Shown here: piece by piece, positions 1-5,665 of the stretch
How positions within the stretch are numbered: the first letter of the stretch is position 1
Layout of the letters: each line of letters opens with the position of its first letter
From: Actinomycetes bacterium
Lineage (GTDB): Bacteria; Actinomycetota; Actinomycetes; S36-B12; GCA-2699445
NCBI GenBank assembly: GCA_022600255.1
Contig: JAHZKU010000160.1
Coordinates: forward strand, 1-8,544
Direction of reading: 5' to 3'
Length of the DNA stretch: 8,544 nucleotides
Notes under the pieces: generated by a model
Seen by the model: the letters and a program-made list of their open reading frames with translations, nothing else
Databases searched by the model: none
Told to the model about the DNA's origin: nothing
Position numbers and translations under genes: made by a program

Positions 1-1
1 C

Positions 2-928
2 AAGCGTATGAAGATCACCGATCTGATCCCCTGTGGCACGATCTCGTATCCCAACCTGAATGATCGCTGCTCCTCAAATACACCCCTTGGCCCGGGAAAT
101 ACCGGCCCCGTGACTTTCCTACCTGACTTCGGGCTTGGCAATGGGGTCGCATGGCCAGCGCAAGTGGTAAAACAACTCGGTTACAGGAATGCTGACGTCG
201 ACTACGCCAATCGAGCGGTCACCGGCGCCGATCCGAAGGACCTGCTACCCGCTGATCCTGCTGAGGAAAGCGGTCAGTTACACGATCTCCTGACCCAGAC
301 GATCAATGACAATCCTGATCTGACCCTGATGACCATCGGAGCCAACCCATTGCTCGGCGACTTCCTCGCCGGGGCGGGTACCAAATGCTTGGTCAAAAAG
401 CGCGACCGAAAGTTCCGGCAGTGCTCCCGCGAGTTGATCGCCTCCGAGAACGTGAAATCGCGTGTGAAGTGGATCATCTCCAATCTCCTGCGTGCAGATA
501 AGAATCACGTTGTCATGTCTCTGTATCCCACTGTTCTGCCAAGCACAGCCGTGGGGCCGCCGGAGCGAATCCTCAAGGTCCTAGGCATGGTGAATAAGCG
601 TGTGAAATCTGCAGCCAGAGCTCAGGATGAATGGAAAACAAGGGTGTTCGTCTCCCGACCTCCCCTCTTTCCCTATGGGCTGGCCCCAGGCCAGGTCGCG
701 TGCCCCGGACAACCCGACGTGGGTCTAGTGGATGGGGTTAGTGTCCAGTCCAAGATCACACAGGATCGCTTCAAGAACTCCGACAAGTACGAGTTCTGTA
801 AGGGGCCGAAGCGTTGGATCATTTCCTCAGACCTAGGAGTGCACCCTACAAAAGCGGGGCACCGACAGATCGCATCTTCCGCAACCGCCCTTATTGAACG
901 GAAACTGGTTCGCACGGGTCGTCTCTAG
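2..928 (+). CDS. Secreted SGNH/GDSL-type hydrolase, 5' end outside window
   Basis: This is probably an extracytoplasmic esterase/lipase-like hydrolase of the SGNH fold. Numbering from the first ATG (position 8), a block II-like stretch YANRAVTGA lies at residues 66-74. A block III-like GANPLLGD lies at 111-118, and a C-terminal block V DLGVHPTKAGH at 275-285 supplies the Asp and His of the catalytic triad, spaced DxxxH rather than the usual DxxH. The GDSx nucleophile block is absent. The frame stays open to the window edge, and block II is normally preceded by the Ser block by a few dozen residues, so the ATG at 8 is likely internal and the true start is upstream. Six cysteines (including C9, C21, C127 and C139) suggest disulfides and an exported protein. 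The gene ends convergent to the DUF2202 gene. The family call is fairly firm; the substrate is unknown. Confidence 0.7.
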   Translation, partial: KRMKITDLIPCGTISYPNLNDRCSSNTPLGPGNTGPVTFLPDFGLGNGVAWPAQVVKQLGYRNADVDYANRAVTGADPKDLLPADPAEESGQLHDLLTQTINDNPDLTLMTIGANPLLGDFLAGAGTKCLVKKRDRKFRQCSRELIASENVKSRVKWIISNLLRADKNHVVMSLYPTVLPSTAVGPPERILKVLGMVNKRVKSAARAQDEWKTRVFVSRPPLFPYGLAPGQVACPGQPDVGLVDGVSVQSKITQDRFKNSDKYEFCKGPKRWIISSDLGVHPTKAGHRQIASSATALIERKLVRTGRL

Positions 929-937
929 CCAGCAGCT

Positions 938-978
938 CGGTGCCTACCTCACGGGCTATCGCTGTGAGGTAGGCACTG
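938..978. terminator. Perfect 13-bp stem-loop, likely bidirectional terminator
   Basis: GTGCCTACCTCAC (940-952) and GTGAGGTAGGCAC (964-976) are exact reverse complements around an 11-nt loop, and the pairing can be extended by a G-T and a C-G pair to 938/978. The hairpin lies between two convergent stop codons (928 and 999), the usual place for a shared terminator. No U-tract follows on either strand, so it may work as a non-canonical actinobacterial terminator or as an mRNA 3'-end stabiliser. Confidence 0.7.
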
Positions 979-998
979 TGGCTGGGCTATGGAGATGC

Positions 999-1997
999 TT
1001 AGCGAGAAAGCTGCACCGCGTCACTCACGGCTTTCTCGAATCCATCCTGAGCAGGAACTTTGACTCGATACGTGCCCGCCCCCACGTTGATCGTGCGGGT
1101 GTCCTTGACCCCCTTGGTGCGGCGAATCTTCTTAGTCTTCCACTTGCCGTCAACGCGCTTTTGTACCTTGACCTTGTAGTTGGTGGCGGGACTGTTCGGG
1201 TCCACATCGATCTTGATCTTGGACTGATTCTTGTTAGTCGTAGCCTCGACCTCGATTGATTCTTCGGGTTGCTCAAGCTTCTGGAATGCCGCGAGGTGTT
1301 GTTTGCTAGCCCGTAGGAGGTTGCTCAGCACAGCAGCCACGTCGGTTGGAGGCGCCATGGCAACGGCGGCCTGCAAGTCGGCGATATCTGTCTGCTCTAC
1401 CAGCACCCCGACCGCGGCGGCTTCCTCTGCGGACGTCAACACACGTTCAGCAAGCGCATCGTAGGTGGCTTGAAGTTGGGCGTCCGCAAACTCCCCCGGT
1501 GTTCCCATCTGTGTTTGGGACGGTAGTCCGTAGAGGGCTAGGACTTGATTTGCGACTTGGAAGTGGCGCGTCTCGGATCGAGAGATGTTCGAGAACGTCT
1601 GAATCCCGTAGGTGTTGTAGGCCAAGACATAAAGATCGTGAGCGAGTTGCTCCTCAGAGGCCAGGAAGATCAGCTGCGACTCCATCTCAGGTGTGAGTGT
1701 TCCCGCCGGCTCTGAGCCCAACGGACTGCCCTGTCCGGCTCCTTGCCCTGACCCCCGTCCAAGCCCCCGGCCCATCCCCTGACCAACAGTTTGGGCCGTA
1801 CTGGCGCTTGCAGAGGTATCCACTTCGGTCGTGCCGAGTTGCGCTGATTCTGCCCCGCTGGCGCATCCAGCAGTTGAGATCACCAAGGCGGCCGCAATAG
1901 CCCCAACAGCCAAGGCACCCGGGCGGCCAACTCGAGGATTTACCTCCCGAGTGATAGTGGTTTCTCCGATGTCTGCACCGTTAGTTTCCTGACTCAT
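999..1997 (-). CDS. DUF2202 ferritin-like lipoprotein with C-terminal beta domain
   Basis: This is a predicted exported protein of 332 residues. A hydrophobic segment at residues 27-43 ends at a lipobox-like TAGC (Cys45), which suggests a lipoprotein, although the -3 position is Thr rather than Leu. A Gly/Gln-rich linker (about 70-95) follows. A DUF2202 domain covers about 104-245, with the family pattern SEEQLAHDLY (114-123) and SRSETRHF (139-146). These Glu and His residues fit a ferritin-like four-helix fold that may bind metal. The last ~80 residues are Lys/Arg-rich, and alternating hydrophobic residues suggest a small beta-sandwich, perhaps binding the cell wall or another polymer. The ATG at 1997 is preceded by AGGAAGGA with a 6-nt spacer. 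A CsoR/CstR-like operator lies just upstream. The domain assignment is good; the biochemical function of DUF2202 is not established. Confidence 0.85.
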   Translation of the reverse strand: MSQETNGADIGETTITREVNPRVGRPGALAVGAIAAALVISTAGCASGAESAQLGTTEVDTSASASTAQTVGQGMGRGLGRGSGQGAGQGSPLGSEPAGTLTPEMESQLIFLASEEQLAHDLYVLAYNTYGIQTFSNISRSETRHFQVANQVLALYGLPSQTQMGTPGEFADAQLQATYDALAERVLTSAEEAAAVGVLVEQTDIADLQAAVAMAPPTDVAAVLSNLLRASKQHLAAFQKLEQPEESIEVEATTNKNQSKIKIDVDPNSPATNYKVKVQKRVDGKWKTKKIRRTKGVKDTRTINVGAGTYRVKVPAQDGFEKAVSDAVQLSR

Positions 1998-2034
1998 GAT
2001 CAGTCCTTCCTTCGTCTCAATACCAGTATCGACC

Positions 2035-2052
2035 TATACCCCCCTGGGTATA
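2035..2052. promoter_or_regulatory. CsoR/CstR-family operator-like inverted repeat
   Basis: TATACCC (2035-2041) and GGGTATA (2046-2052) form a perfect 7-bp inverted repeat around CCCT. A/T-rich ends, runs of C and G, and a 4-bp centre are the hallmark of sites bound by CsoR-family repressors (copper-sensing CsoR, persulfide-sensing CstR). The site lies 38-55 bp upstream of the DUF2202 start. On that strand a GATACT-like -10 (2025-2030) would place it over the -35 region. It also contains TATAAT on the plus strand (2049-2054), so it could act in both directions. No CsoR gene is in the window. Binding is inferred from the pattern. Confidence 0.6.
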
Positions 2053-2140
2053 ATGAAGATCATGTTAGGGCTTGGTAAGGAAGCGCGCTGGTTCCGAGGC
2101 CATCGGTTCGCTTCCGTCGCCCAATATGGCAAGATGTCTA

Positions 2141-2148
2141 TTACGTAA
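2141..2148. promoter_or_regulatory. Short palindrome TTACGTAA upstream of tetR-like gene
   Basis: The 8-bp palindrome TTACGTAA sits 26 bp upstream of the TetR-family start codon. TetR-type repressors usually bind palindromes near their own promoter, so this is a candidate half or core of an autoregulatory operator. It is short, flanking symmetry is poor and no clear -35/-10 pair is visible, so the assignment is weak. Confidence 0.25.
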
Positions 2149-2174
2149 CCGCAGTTCTGTAAAGGACCTTCACC

Positions 2175-2792
2175 ATGCCCAAGATCGTCGACCGAGTCGA
2201 GCGGCGGGCCGCGATCGCGGCCGCTGCTGCAGAAGCCATCGCGGACGAAGGCATCGAGGCCGTCACGATGAAGGGGATCGCTACACGCGCCGGGGTGACC
2301 ACGGGCGCGGTCACCCACTACTTCAACGACAAGGACGAGGTCATCCTTGCTGCGCTGCTGTTCGTCGACACCGCGATGCGCGCCCGGCTCGACGTCGCGC
2401 TGGAACGCGGCCAATCCCTCGTGGACGCCCTCGTCGCCGCCCTTCCGAACGATCCCGCATCACGGCGCGACTGGCGGGTGTGGCGAGTGTTCACCGACGC
2501 GGCATCACGATCCGAGCTGCTGATGTCGCACTACCGCGCAGCGAACACGGCGTGGCTGACCACCGCGACGCACGTACTCGCAGACCAGCTCGAACGCAGG
2601 CCCGACGAGCGCGACGTCCAACTCGTCGTCGCCGTGGTCGACGCGATCGGCGACATGGCCAGTGCCGACCCCACGAGCTGGCCGCTCGAACGTCAACGGC
2701 AACTCATCCACCACTGCGTGGAGCGTCTCAAGGTCGTCGACGACTCCGTTCCGGCACCGTCGTCTGAGCACAGCCATGACCGTGCGAGCTGA
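2175..2792 (+). CDS. TetR/AcrR-family transcriptional repressor
   Basis: This encodes a one-component DNA-binding regulator of 205 residues, a typical TetR length. The N-terminal helix-turn-helix covers about residues 10-55, with the diagnostic stretch TMKGIATRAGVTTGAVTHYF at 31-50 (recognition helix around GAVTHYF). The remaining helices form the ligand-binding and dimerisation domain. Its layout resembles the BetI-like C-terminal class, which is my inference. The start is supported by AAAGGA at 2161-2166, 8 nt before the ATG. It heads a co-directional set with a GNAT acetyltransferase (39-bp gap) and a flavoenzyme, so it probably represses its own operon in response to a small molecule handled by those enzymes. 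Confidence 0.9.
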   Translation: MPKIVDRVERRAAIAAAAAEAIADEGIEAVTMKGIATRAGVTTGAVTHYFNDKDEVILAALLFVDTAMRARLDVALERGQSLVDALVAALPNDPASRRDWRVWRVFTDAASRSELLMSHYRAANTAWLTTATHVLADQLERRPDERDVQLVVAVVDAIGDMASADPTSWPLERQRQLIHHCVERLKVVDDSVPAPSSEHSHDRAS

Positions 2793-2831
2793 CTCGATCC
2801 ACCCGACAACCCCAACTCAGGAGCTACCCGA

Positions 2832-3434
2832 ATGACCGTCACCGTGCGCGCTGCCCAACCGAGCCCCGAGGAAGGCGAGCGCTTCGCCGAGTTCTTCGAC
2901 GTCGCCGAGGCCGGCATCGTCCGACAGGTGCTCGGCAAGCGGTCGGAACAGGTCATGACCGCCGCCTACCTCAGCCCTGGTCACAACTACTCCTACGAGA
3001 CGGTCCACTTCGCCGAGATCGACGGCCAGATCGTGGGCATGGCATCCTCCTACGACTCCCGCTACCACGATGCGTCATCGCTACGGCCGATCCTGAGAGC
3101 AGCCGGCCTCCGTTCGATCCGGGCGATCCCTGCCGTCGTGTTCGGCTGGCGCGTGATGTCCTTCGTCGACACCATTCCGGAGAGCGACTTCTACCTGGCT
3201 GCACTCGCGGTGGACCCAACGCGCCGCGGCGAAGGCATCGGGACGGCCCTGCTCGAGCACACACTCGAACGCGCACGATCCGCCGGGTCGGAACGGATCG
3301 TCCTCGACGTGGACTCTGACAACGACGGCGGTCGACGCCTCTACGAACGCTGGGGCATGACCGTCGAAGCGGAGTCCCCGTCGTGGCCGTTCATGCCAAA
3401 CCAACGAGTGCTGCGAATGGTCAAGCCGCTGTGA
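2832..3434 (+). CDS. GNAT-family N-acetyltransferase
   Basis: This is a predicted acetyl-CoA-dependent acyltransferase of 200 residues. The core GNAT signature is clear. Strand beta-4 YLAALAVDP (121-129) leads into the acetyl-CoA pyrophosphate loop RRGEGIG (131-137), the following helix TALLEHTLERA, and a late motif with RRLYERWGM (168-176) typical of the family's C-terminal half. The N-terminal ~110 residues are longer than in minimal GNATs and should carry the acceptor site. The ATG at 2832 has AGGAG 8 nt upstream. It follows the TetR gene and its stop lies close to the flavoenzyme start, so co-transcription is likely. The acceptor (an amine drug, polyamine, protein or metabolite) cannot be deduced. 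Confidence 0.88.
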   Translation: MTVTVRAAQPSPEEGERFAEFFDVAEAGIVRQVLGKRSEQVMTAAYLSPGHNYSYETVHFAEIDGQIVGMASSYDSRYHDASSLRPILRAAGLRSIRAIPAVVFGWRVMSFVDTIPESDFYLAALAVDPTRRGEGIGTALLEHTLERARSAGSERIVLDVDSDNDGGRRLYERWGMTVEAESPSWPFMPNQRVLRMVKPL

Positions 3435-3487
3435 ACCCGAATGAGAACACATCTCGGAACGCAACCAACAACAGAAGAAACGGCCCG

Positions 3488-4870
3488 ATGATGCCATCTG
3501 AGGAAGTACCCACACACGACGCCGTGATCGTCGGCGGCGGGCTGTCAGGGCTCATCACGGCGTACCTGCTGCGCAACAAGAACATCCTGCTGCTCGAGAA
3601 AGAGAGCCGATTCGGCGGCCGGGTCGAGTCCGAGCAGATCTACGAGCTGACGAACAACGTCGGCACCCAGTTCTTCGCCGACGAGGGCGGCTCGGTGAGC
3701 CGGCTGATGGACGAGCTTGAGATCGAGCGGGTCCGACACAAGCCCCGGCACGTTCCCTACTCGTTCTACATCCGCGGCACGTACTACCCCACCCTCAGAT
3801 CGTTCATGAGCTTCGGTGTGCACGTCGACCGCCTGAAGTTGATCGCCATGGCACTGCCCCGCCTTCGGACGTTCATGAAGCCCGCAGATCACCCGAAGCG
3901 CCAGGAACTGGTGGGTCAGAACATCGTCGGGCTGTACGACAAGCTCCGACCCGAGACCAAGAGTTTCGTCACCACCTACATGCGCGGCGCCTGCCTGGCC
4001 AAGCCCGAACACACCTCGGCCGGGATCGGCTCAGCGCTGATGCTGGGCGTGTTCTTCCTGGGAGAGAACTCCTGGGTGACCGGCGGGTTCCAACAGGTCA
4101 CCGACCGTATGGCATCCACGCTGGGCGACAAGGCCCGATACAGCGCGGAGGTGACCCGAGTCGAGCAAGTCGACGGTCTGGTACGTGTCACCTTCGTTGA
4201 AGGCGGCCAGGAGCGGGTGGCGACCGCCCCCTCAGCCGCCGTCACGACACCAGCATCGGTGGTCCCACGGATCGTCCCCGATCTCCCCGACGCCCGTCGG
4301 GACGCCTTCGAGCGCGTGAAGTACGGGCCACTCACAATGGTCTCCCTCGTCTTCGCACGAGAGGTGCCATGGGACCGCTTCTTCGCCATGGGCAGCGACG
4401 ACACCGTGTTCCAGATGGTGATCGACCAGACGTTCGACACACCAGCCGACGACAACCCCAACAACCCGATCGTGTGCAACTTCATCATCTCCCAATACCC
4501 CGACGAAACCACCGAGATCGAGCGCTTCGCGGCCATGTCCGACGACGAAATCGTCGAGCAGACGCTGGCCGACTTCACCCGGGTCGTGCCCAACGCCGAC
4601 GGCGCCGACGAGCACCTGATCGACACCAAGGTGACGCGCTACCCCATCGGCGAGATCGAGCTGTCGCCCGAGTACTACACCGAACTGCTCCCCCACATCG
4701 CCAAGCCCTTCGGCAACATCCACTTCGCCGGCGACTACACGCACCCCCTGTCGTTCGTCGACGGCGCCGTCCTCAGCGCATTCGCCACCGCACGCGAACT
4801 GGGCAGCGACCTCATCGGCCCCGACGACGACCGACTCATGAAGCTCTCCGCCCGCCTCTTCAGGCGATGA
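3488..4870 (+). CDS. FAD-dependent amine oxidase/protoporphyrinogen-oxidase-like flavoenzyme
   Basis: This is a flavin oxidoreductase of about 460 residues. Near the N-terminus is the dinucleotide-binding GGGLSG (16-21), with the acidic residue ending the second strand at E37 and the family motif GGR (43-45). The C-terminus has FAGDYTHP (413-420) followed by VDGAVLS (424-430), the usual FAD-contacting end of the amine oxidase superfamily (monoamine oxidase, phytoene desaturase, protoporphyrinogen oxidase). It may oxidise an amine or desaturate a lipid or isoprenoid. Three in-frame starts exist. The ATG at 3383 would overlap the GNAT gene by 52 bp. The GTG at 3431 overlaps its stop as GTGA. 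The ATG at 3488 leaves a normal short N-terminus but has only a weak AGAAG site, and is preferred. It is the last gene of the TetR-GNAT operon. Confidence 0.85.
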   Translation: MMPSEEVPTHDAVIVGGGLSGLITAYLLRNKNILLLEKESRFGGRVESEQIYELTNNVGTQFFADEGGSVSRLMDELEIERVRHKPRHVPYSFYIRGTYYPTLRSFMSFGVHVDRLKLIAMALPRLRTFMKPADHPKRQELVGQNIVGLYDKLRPETKSFVTTYMRGACLAKPEHTSAGIGSALMLGVFFLGENSWVTGGFQQVTDRMASTLGDKARYSAEVTRVEQVDGLVRVTFVEGGQERVATAPSAAVTTPASVVPRIVPDLPDARRDAFERVKYGPLTMVSLVFAREVPWDRFFAMGSDDTVFQMVIDQTFDTPADDNPNNPIVCNFIISQYPDETTEIERFAAMSDDEIVEQTLADFTRVVPNADGADEHLIDTKVTRYPIGEIELSPEYYTELLPHIAKPFGNIHFAGDYTHPLSFVDGAVLSAFATARELGSDLIGPDDDRLMKLSARLFRR

Positions 4871-5237
4871 TGTCGGACGGCCGACGACCTCGTCGCGCAA
4901 ACCCCCACACGCCTCCCACGCGGGCGAGTTCGACGTGGAAGACGGCCTCGGGCGAACGCCGGTCACGTTCGCGGTTGGCATCCGGCTTGCCTCCCTCACA
5001 ATCAGGGGTTCTGGGAGTATCAATGCAGAGACCGACAGATATGGACCCGGCCTGACGGGAATTCTGCCCGTGAAGGGGCAATGAGGGCCTTTCTGCCGGG
5101 CAAAGGGCAATCTGATGCTCAGATGTCACAGCTTCAACATGCAAAGGGCGGGTTCTGACCAACGAGGAACAGCAGCAAGCTAACTCAGAGTTGAATTCGG
5201 ACACGATAGACTCCGCACAGTGCCGTTTGAATCGTTC
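4871..5237. other. Gene-free stretch, probable remnant of a Tn3-type element
   Basis: I see no credible gene on either strand. Open frames here lack ribosome binding sites and protein-like composition. A weak hairpin (GTCGG-ACGG-CCGAC, 4872-4885) follows the flavoenzyme stop without a T-tract. Two imperfect 21-bp direct repeats lie at 5062-5082 and 5091-5111. The stretch ends at a Tn3-type terminal repeat whose interior side faces this way, so at least its right part should be the inside end of a transposon whose other end is not in the window. Confidence 0.45.
5062..5111 (+). repeat. Two imperfect 21-bp direct repeats, 29-bp period
   Basis: Copy 1 (5062-5082) and copy 2 (5091-5111) share TTCTGCC at their start and GGGCAAT at their end, and match at 17 of 21 positions. 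They lie about 130 bp inside the Tn3-type end at 5275. They could be protein-binding repeats (for example part of a resolution site) or chance duplication. No resolvase gene is present to support the first reading. Confidence 0.4.
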
Positions 5238-5275
5238 ATATTCGTCGATTCCTGCGCCATTACTCCCAAGACCCC
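5238..5275 (-). repeat. Tn3-family terminal inverted repeat (element to the left)
   Basis: Read on the minus strand from 5275, this is a 38-bp sequence beginning GGGGT, with a central AGTAATGGCGCAGGA. It matches the repeat at 5554-5591 at 31 of 38 positions, including 15 consecutive bases. Both the 38-bp length and the GGGG tip are typical of Tn3-family ends. The tip points right, so the element body lies to the left (below 5238). No matching partner end was found to the left in this window. The five bases beyond the tip (GTTAA) do not match those at the other end (CCTTA), so the two ends do not flank one simple insertion. Confidence 0.8.
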
Positions 5276-5323
5276 GTTAAGCTGGCCCTGGGCCGAGCAA
5301 TACTGACCTGTGGGACTTGTCGA

Positions 5324-5428
5324 CTACTTACTGCGCCGCCACTCTGAAACGGCCCAGAGTGCCGCGAAGCTGAGCATCATGATGCCGAAGCCTCCAAAAA
5401 AGATGCCGATATCGGCGATGTATTCCAT
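5324..5428 (-). CDS. Small single-pass membrane protein, 34 residues
   Basis: This very short gene has unusually good translation signals: AGGAGGG (5434-5440) followed by a 5-nt spacer and ATG. The product starts MEYIADIG, has a hydrophobic segment of about 20 residues (8-27, rich in Phe, Gly, Ile and Met) and ends with the charged tail SEWRRSK. That predicts one transmembrane helix with the basic C-terminus in the cytoplasm. The form is that of small accessory subunits of transporters or oxidases (KdpF, CydX and CcoQ are examples by topology only; I do not recognise the sequence). The stop is 48 bp before a Tn3-type end, so a partner gene that once lay downstream may have been lost. Reality as a gene is likely; function is unknown. 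Confidence 0.6.
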   Translation of the reverse strand: MEYIADIGIFFGGFGIMMLSFAALWAVSEWRRSK

Positions 5429-5481
5429 CTCGACCCTCCTCTGGTTGGGACCGGTTGTCGCAGCTGCGGCTCAGCGGGCGG

Positions 5482-5508
5482 TCAATCCCGCGACGAATGC
5501 TGACGCAT
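5482..5508 (-). CDS. Possible 8-codon leader ORF upstream of the small membrane protein
   Basis: GGAGG (5514-5518), a 5-nt spacer and ATG open a frame encoding MRQHSSRD and then TGA, ending 53 nt before the small membrane protein start on the same strand. The spacing and strong Shine-Dalgarno fit a regulatory upstream ORF. A TATACT element at 5520-5525 just upstream could instead be a -10 box, which would put transcription initiation near 5513 and remove the ribosome site. The two readings exclude each other. Confidence 0.3.
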   Translation of the reverse strand: MRQHSSRD

Positions 5509-5553
5509 TGCCACCTCCGAGTATACGAGGATGGCGTGCCTGAGCGCCCCTTA

Positions 5554-5591
5554 GGGGTTTAGGTAGTAATGGCGCAGGATCCAACGGATAT
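5554..5591 (+). repeat. Tn3-family terminal inverted repeat (element to the right)
   Basis: This 38-bp end starts GGGGTTTAGG and contains AGTAATGGCGCAGGA, matching the reverse complement of 5238-5275 at 31 of 38 positions. The tip faces left and the body faces right, where a Tn3-family transposase N-terminus begins 75 bp inside the repeat. That supports its identity as the end of the element. Confidence 0.82.
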
Positions 5592-5609
5592 GGATCAGGT
5601 GGTGTTCAG

Positions 5610-5626
5610 CTAGCCGATTCGGCTAG
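5610..5626. repeat. Perfect 8-bp inverted repeat before the transposase start
   Basis: CTAGCCGA (5610-5617) and TCGGCTAG (5619-5626) are exact reverse complements around one T, followed by TTTG on the plus strand. The site lies between the terminal repeat and the transposase start (5666). It could be an operator for transposase control, or a short terminator-like hairpin that blocks read-through from outside DNA. The near-zero loop favours a protein-binding palindrome. Confidence 0.4.
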
Positions 5627-5665
5627 TTTGTAGCGTTCATGTGATTGCCGTTTCTTGGGGGATGT

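Noticed and set aside
2062..2148. A 28-codon open frame upstream of the TetR gene (starts MLGLGKEARW)
   Set aside because: It has no Shine-Dalgarno, its composition is unremarkable, and its start lies within about 10 bp of the candidate -10 box.
2034..2174. Left-hand 38-bp partner of the Tn3-type end at 5238-5275
   Set aside because: I looked for the AGTAATGGCGCAGGA core on both strands upstream of the TetR operon and in the rest of the window and found none.
2034..2414. Minus-strand open frames across the TetR gene, and similar long frames opposite the GNAT and flavoenzyme genes
   Set aside because: These are mirror frames of strongly coding high-GC genes with no start signals or recognisable motifs.
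4985..5035. tRNA or att-site remnant
   Set aside because: The GGGGTTCTGGGAG stretch faintly resembles a T-arm, but no cloverleaf can be drawn and no integrase is nearby.
4860..5204. A 114-codon open frame on the minus strand
   Set aside because: It has no ribosome binding site, a Cys/Arg/Pro-rich composition typical of non-coding high-GC DNA, and overlap with the end of the flavoenzyme gene.
5238..5591. A miniature Tn3-derived element (TIME/MITE) carrying the small membrane gene
   Set aside because: In such elements the GGGG tips lie at the outer edges. Here they face inward to the 278-bp segment, and the transposase fragment lies outside the pair.
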